Below are positions 12,276-13,735 of a stretch of 13,735 nt of DNA, in pieces. Origin of the DNA: CAYWNA01 sp964459305 (GTDB lineage Bacteria > Planctomycetota > Planctomycetia > Pirellulales > Pirellulaceae); the NCBI GenBank assembly GCA_964459305.1, contig CAYWNA010000319.1, forward strand, positions 1 to 13,735. The letters are read 5' to 3'. The notes below the pieces were generated by a model that saw only the letters and a list, made by a program, of their open reading frames with translations, did no database searches and was not told the origin of the DNA. A program made the translations under genes and the position numbers. How positions within the stretch are numbered: position 1 is the first letter of the stretch; the number at the start of each line of letters is the position of its first letter.

Positions 12276-13735
12276 TCATTGTTTCAGGTATCGTACGCTC
12301 ACGCTGGCCCGCTCGGCGCCGATGATGCGCGAGACTTCCTTCAAGTCGGTCTTGCGCGGCGGGCCGAACCCGGTGGCCGCGTTCGCACCACGAGCCGGTT
12401 CGTCCGGCGGCGGCGAGCCACCCGGTTTCCAGGCGGCCCGAAAGATGGCCGTGATGGTGCCCACCGACGTGCCCTCCGAGGAGAGCGATTTGGCCGCCGC
12501 GCTCTGCGAGTACTCGGTCACCTTGAACGCATCGGCCCGCTGGTTGGTCCGGTGCCAGCCTTTGATCACCGCCTCTCGTTTGGGCCCGACGATCATGTAC
12601 CGGTAGTGTTGATTCTCACTGAAGCTGAACATGCTCAGCCCATCGATCGACAATTCAACGGCGGCGTCATAGGGAGAGCGGTTGATCAGCCGCACGGCAT
12701 AGATCTCGTCCATGTCCACCGATACTACGGCTTGGTGACCGACGACGCGCGCCGAGCGGGGCTTCAGATCGCTGCCCTCCTCGACCAGAATCTCGATGCC
12801 ATAGGGGCTCTCCTCGGCGGCGAAGATCCGGCTCGTCTCGTCGCCGGACACGTACGTCGTCGGTCGGCGCAGACGCTGGCGGATCTGGTCGTTGCGCGAC
12901 TGTTCATCGGCGGTCGGGCTGATCGTACCCGTGGCTCCGAAAACCCGCAGTAGCTCGGCGGTCCCGAACGCCGCCCGGTTGAACTCCAACAGTGTCTTGC
13001 CCGCCGAGTCCGTCAGTTTGCCCCAGACCCGCAATCCCAGGTGTCCGCTCTGCGGATCTTCGTAGCTCTCGAACCAGCCGTCGATCGCGTAGTCGCCGAA
13101 TATGTCGACGGACAGCCCGCGCCGGGTCAGCTCCACGGAAAGGATTTGGCTGATCAGCGGTCCGGCCGTTGCCCGCAGCCGCGCGGGACCGGCGAAGTCA
13201 CCCACGGCGACCGTTGCCGGAACCCGATCGCTCAGCAGTGTGGCAATCTCCTCGGCGAGCATGGCCAGCTCCTTGCCAATGCCGGGCAGCTCCGCCGTCT
13301 TGGGGATCACGCGGGCCAGGGGGAACACTCCCTCGACGTCGGTGCCGATGCTCCGCACCGGCGTCTGCTCGGAGCCGCTCCCTCGCTCGCGTCGCACCGC
13401 CTGCGGCACCTGCTTGAACACATAAGCATACAGCTCGTCACTGTCGACCACGCCGTTGCGGTCACGGTCGGCAGCCCCACGCAGCCCGAACGTCAGGAAG
13501 TGCGTGAAGAAGCCCCGTTGTTGCTGGGGCCATTCGTGCGAGTACTGGTCCGGCGTGCAGCCGGCGAGCGTGATCAGTCCCTTGGCGGACCCGAACGCAC
13601 TCTCGATGCTCACGCCCCGTATCGACGATCCTTCACCACTCCGCGTGGCGCCCGCCCGGCAGCAATCCAAAGCCAATAGCTTCTGGCTCGCCTGACAGTC
13701 CGAGAGCATTCGCCGCACCTCGCTAGTCCGCAGGC
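12276..13735 (-). CDS. Caspase-like protease (C14), C-terminal part, with TolB/CsgG-like segment and unrecognised C-terminal domain (5' partial)
   Basis: The frame is open to the right window edge; a GTG at 13718 is in frame but five sense codons precede it, so the true start and the catalytic His lie outside. Numbering from 13718: KLLALDCCRAG contains the likely nucleophile Cys20, with Asp18 two before it as in metacaspases. LITLAGCTPDQYSHE and GFFTHFLTFGLRG complete the caspase fold. DRDRNGVVDSDE (84-95) is a full EF-hand loop. Residues about 165-275 (TVAVGDFAGP, LISQILSVELTRRGLSVDIFGDY) resemble the TolB/CsgG-type fold seen in envelope lipoproteins. Residues about 295-420 contain IDGLSMFSFSE, YMIVGPKREAVIKGWHR and DAFKVTEYSQSAAAK, which I do not recognise as a named family but looks like a compact ligand or wall-binding unit. 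A Pro/Gly-rich stretch and short tail follow. It is the first gene of the minus cluster in the window. Confidence 0.8.
   Translation of the reverse strand, partial: LRTSEVRRMLSDCQASQKLLALDCCRAGATRSGEGSSIRGVSIESAFGSAKGLITLAGCTPDQYSHEWPQQQRGFFTHFLTFGLRGAADRDRNGVVDSDELYAYVFKQVPQAVRRERGSGSEQTPVRSIGTDVEGVFPLARVIPKTAELPGIGKELAMLAEEIATLLSDRVPATVAVGDFAGPARLRATAGPLISQILSVELTRRGLSVDIFGDYAIDGWFESYEDPQSGHLGLRVWGKLTDSAGKTLLEFNRAAFGTAELLRVFGATGTISPTADEQSRNDQIRQRLRRPTTYVSGDETSRIFAAEESPYGIEILVEEGSDLKPRSARVVGHQAVVSVDMDEIYAVRLINRSPYDAAVELSIDGLSMFSFSENQHYRYMIVGPKREAVIKGWHRTNQRADAFKVTEYSQSAAAKSLSSEGTSVGTITAIFRAAWKPGGSPPPDEPARGANAATGFGPPRKTDLKEVSRIIGAERASVSVRYLKQ
13434..13469 (-). other. EF-hand calcium-binding loop in partial caspase
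   Basis: Twelve residues with Asp, Asp, Asn, Gly, Val, Asp and Glu at loop positions 1, 3, 5, 6, 8, 9 and 12, immediately after the caspase strand THFLTFGLRG. Position in the fold is the same as the loop in the caspase-FGE protein. Confidence 0.65.

Noticed and set aside
13041..13679. Plus-strand ORF of 212 codons opposite the partial caspase
   Set aside because: No recognisable domain, and the opposite strand encodes conserved caspase motifs.
1..13735. CRISPR array, tRNA, rRNA or insertion sequence
   Set aside because: No regularly spaced repeat array, no tRNA-like cloverleaf, no rRNA sequence and no transposase were seen by eye; a computed scan was not possible.

Overview
This window most likely comes from a member of the Planctomycetota. 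The DNA is GC-rich, and almost every protein has an N-terminal signal peptide. The families present are ones that phylum has expanded: a BNR_4-type propeller protein, a giant protein with an N-terminal methyltransferase-like fold and PQQ-like propellers, an SGNH hydrolase with an accessory domain, caspase-like (C14) proteases, DUF4384 domains and an FGE/SUMF1-type domain. The phylum call rests on recognised protein families, not on a marker gene.

Left half, plus strand (1-5895): a probable three-gene operon of exported proteins. It holds a BNR_4-type propeller protein (5' end cut off by the window), a 1075-residue protein with a degenerate methyltransferase-like N-terminus followed by PQQ-like beta-propellers, and an SGNH/GDSL-type esterase. 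The gaps are 69 and 49 nt. The set looks like an envelope or secreted glycan-handling module; the substrate cannot be read from the sequence.

Middle (5896-6142): a convergent 247-nt spacer. It holds a candidate terminator hairpin right after the esterase stop and one copy of a dispersed 22-25 nt hairpin repeat with a GCAA loop.

Right half, minus strand (13735-6143): four genes read leftward, all probably exported. In transcription order they are a caspase-like protease whose N-terminus is off the window, followed by a TolB/CsgG-like segment and an unrecognised C-terminal domain; a caspase fused to an FGE/C-type-lectin-fold domain; a putative transglutaminase of the oomycete-elicitor (GP42/PF16683-like) type with a proline-rich linker and a DUF4384 domain; and a DUF4384-orthocaspase. 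The three caspase-like proteins keep their visible catalytic residues, and two carry a textbook EF-hand loop at equivalent positions. The three complete genes share an AGGAG ribosome binding site at an identical 8-nt spacing. The last two genes are 39 nt apart and their DUF4384 domains are clearly homologous.

The most interesting content is this cluster: three caspase homologues plus a transglutaminase-like enzyme outside the cytoplasm, one caspase carrying a domain whose C-terminus resembles the variable region of a diversity-generating retroelement target. The second point of interest is the GCAA hairpin family: five copies, all between genes, one copy showing two compensatory base-pair changes that preserve the stem. 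No RNA genes, CRISPR array, transposase, reverse transcriptase or phage genes were seen.
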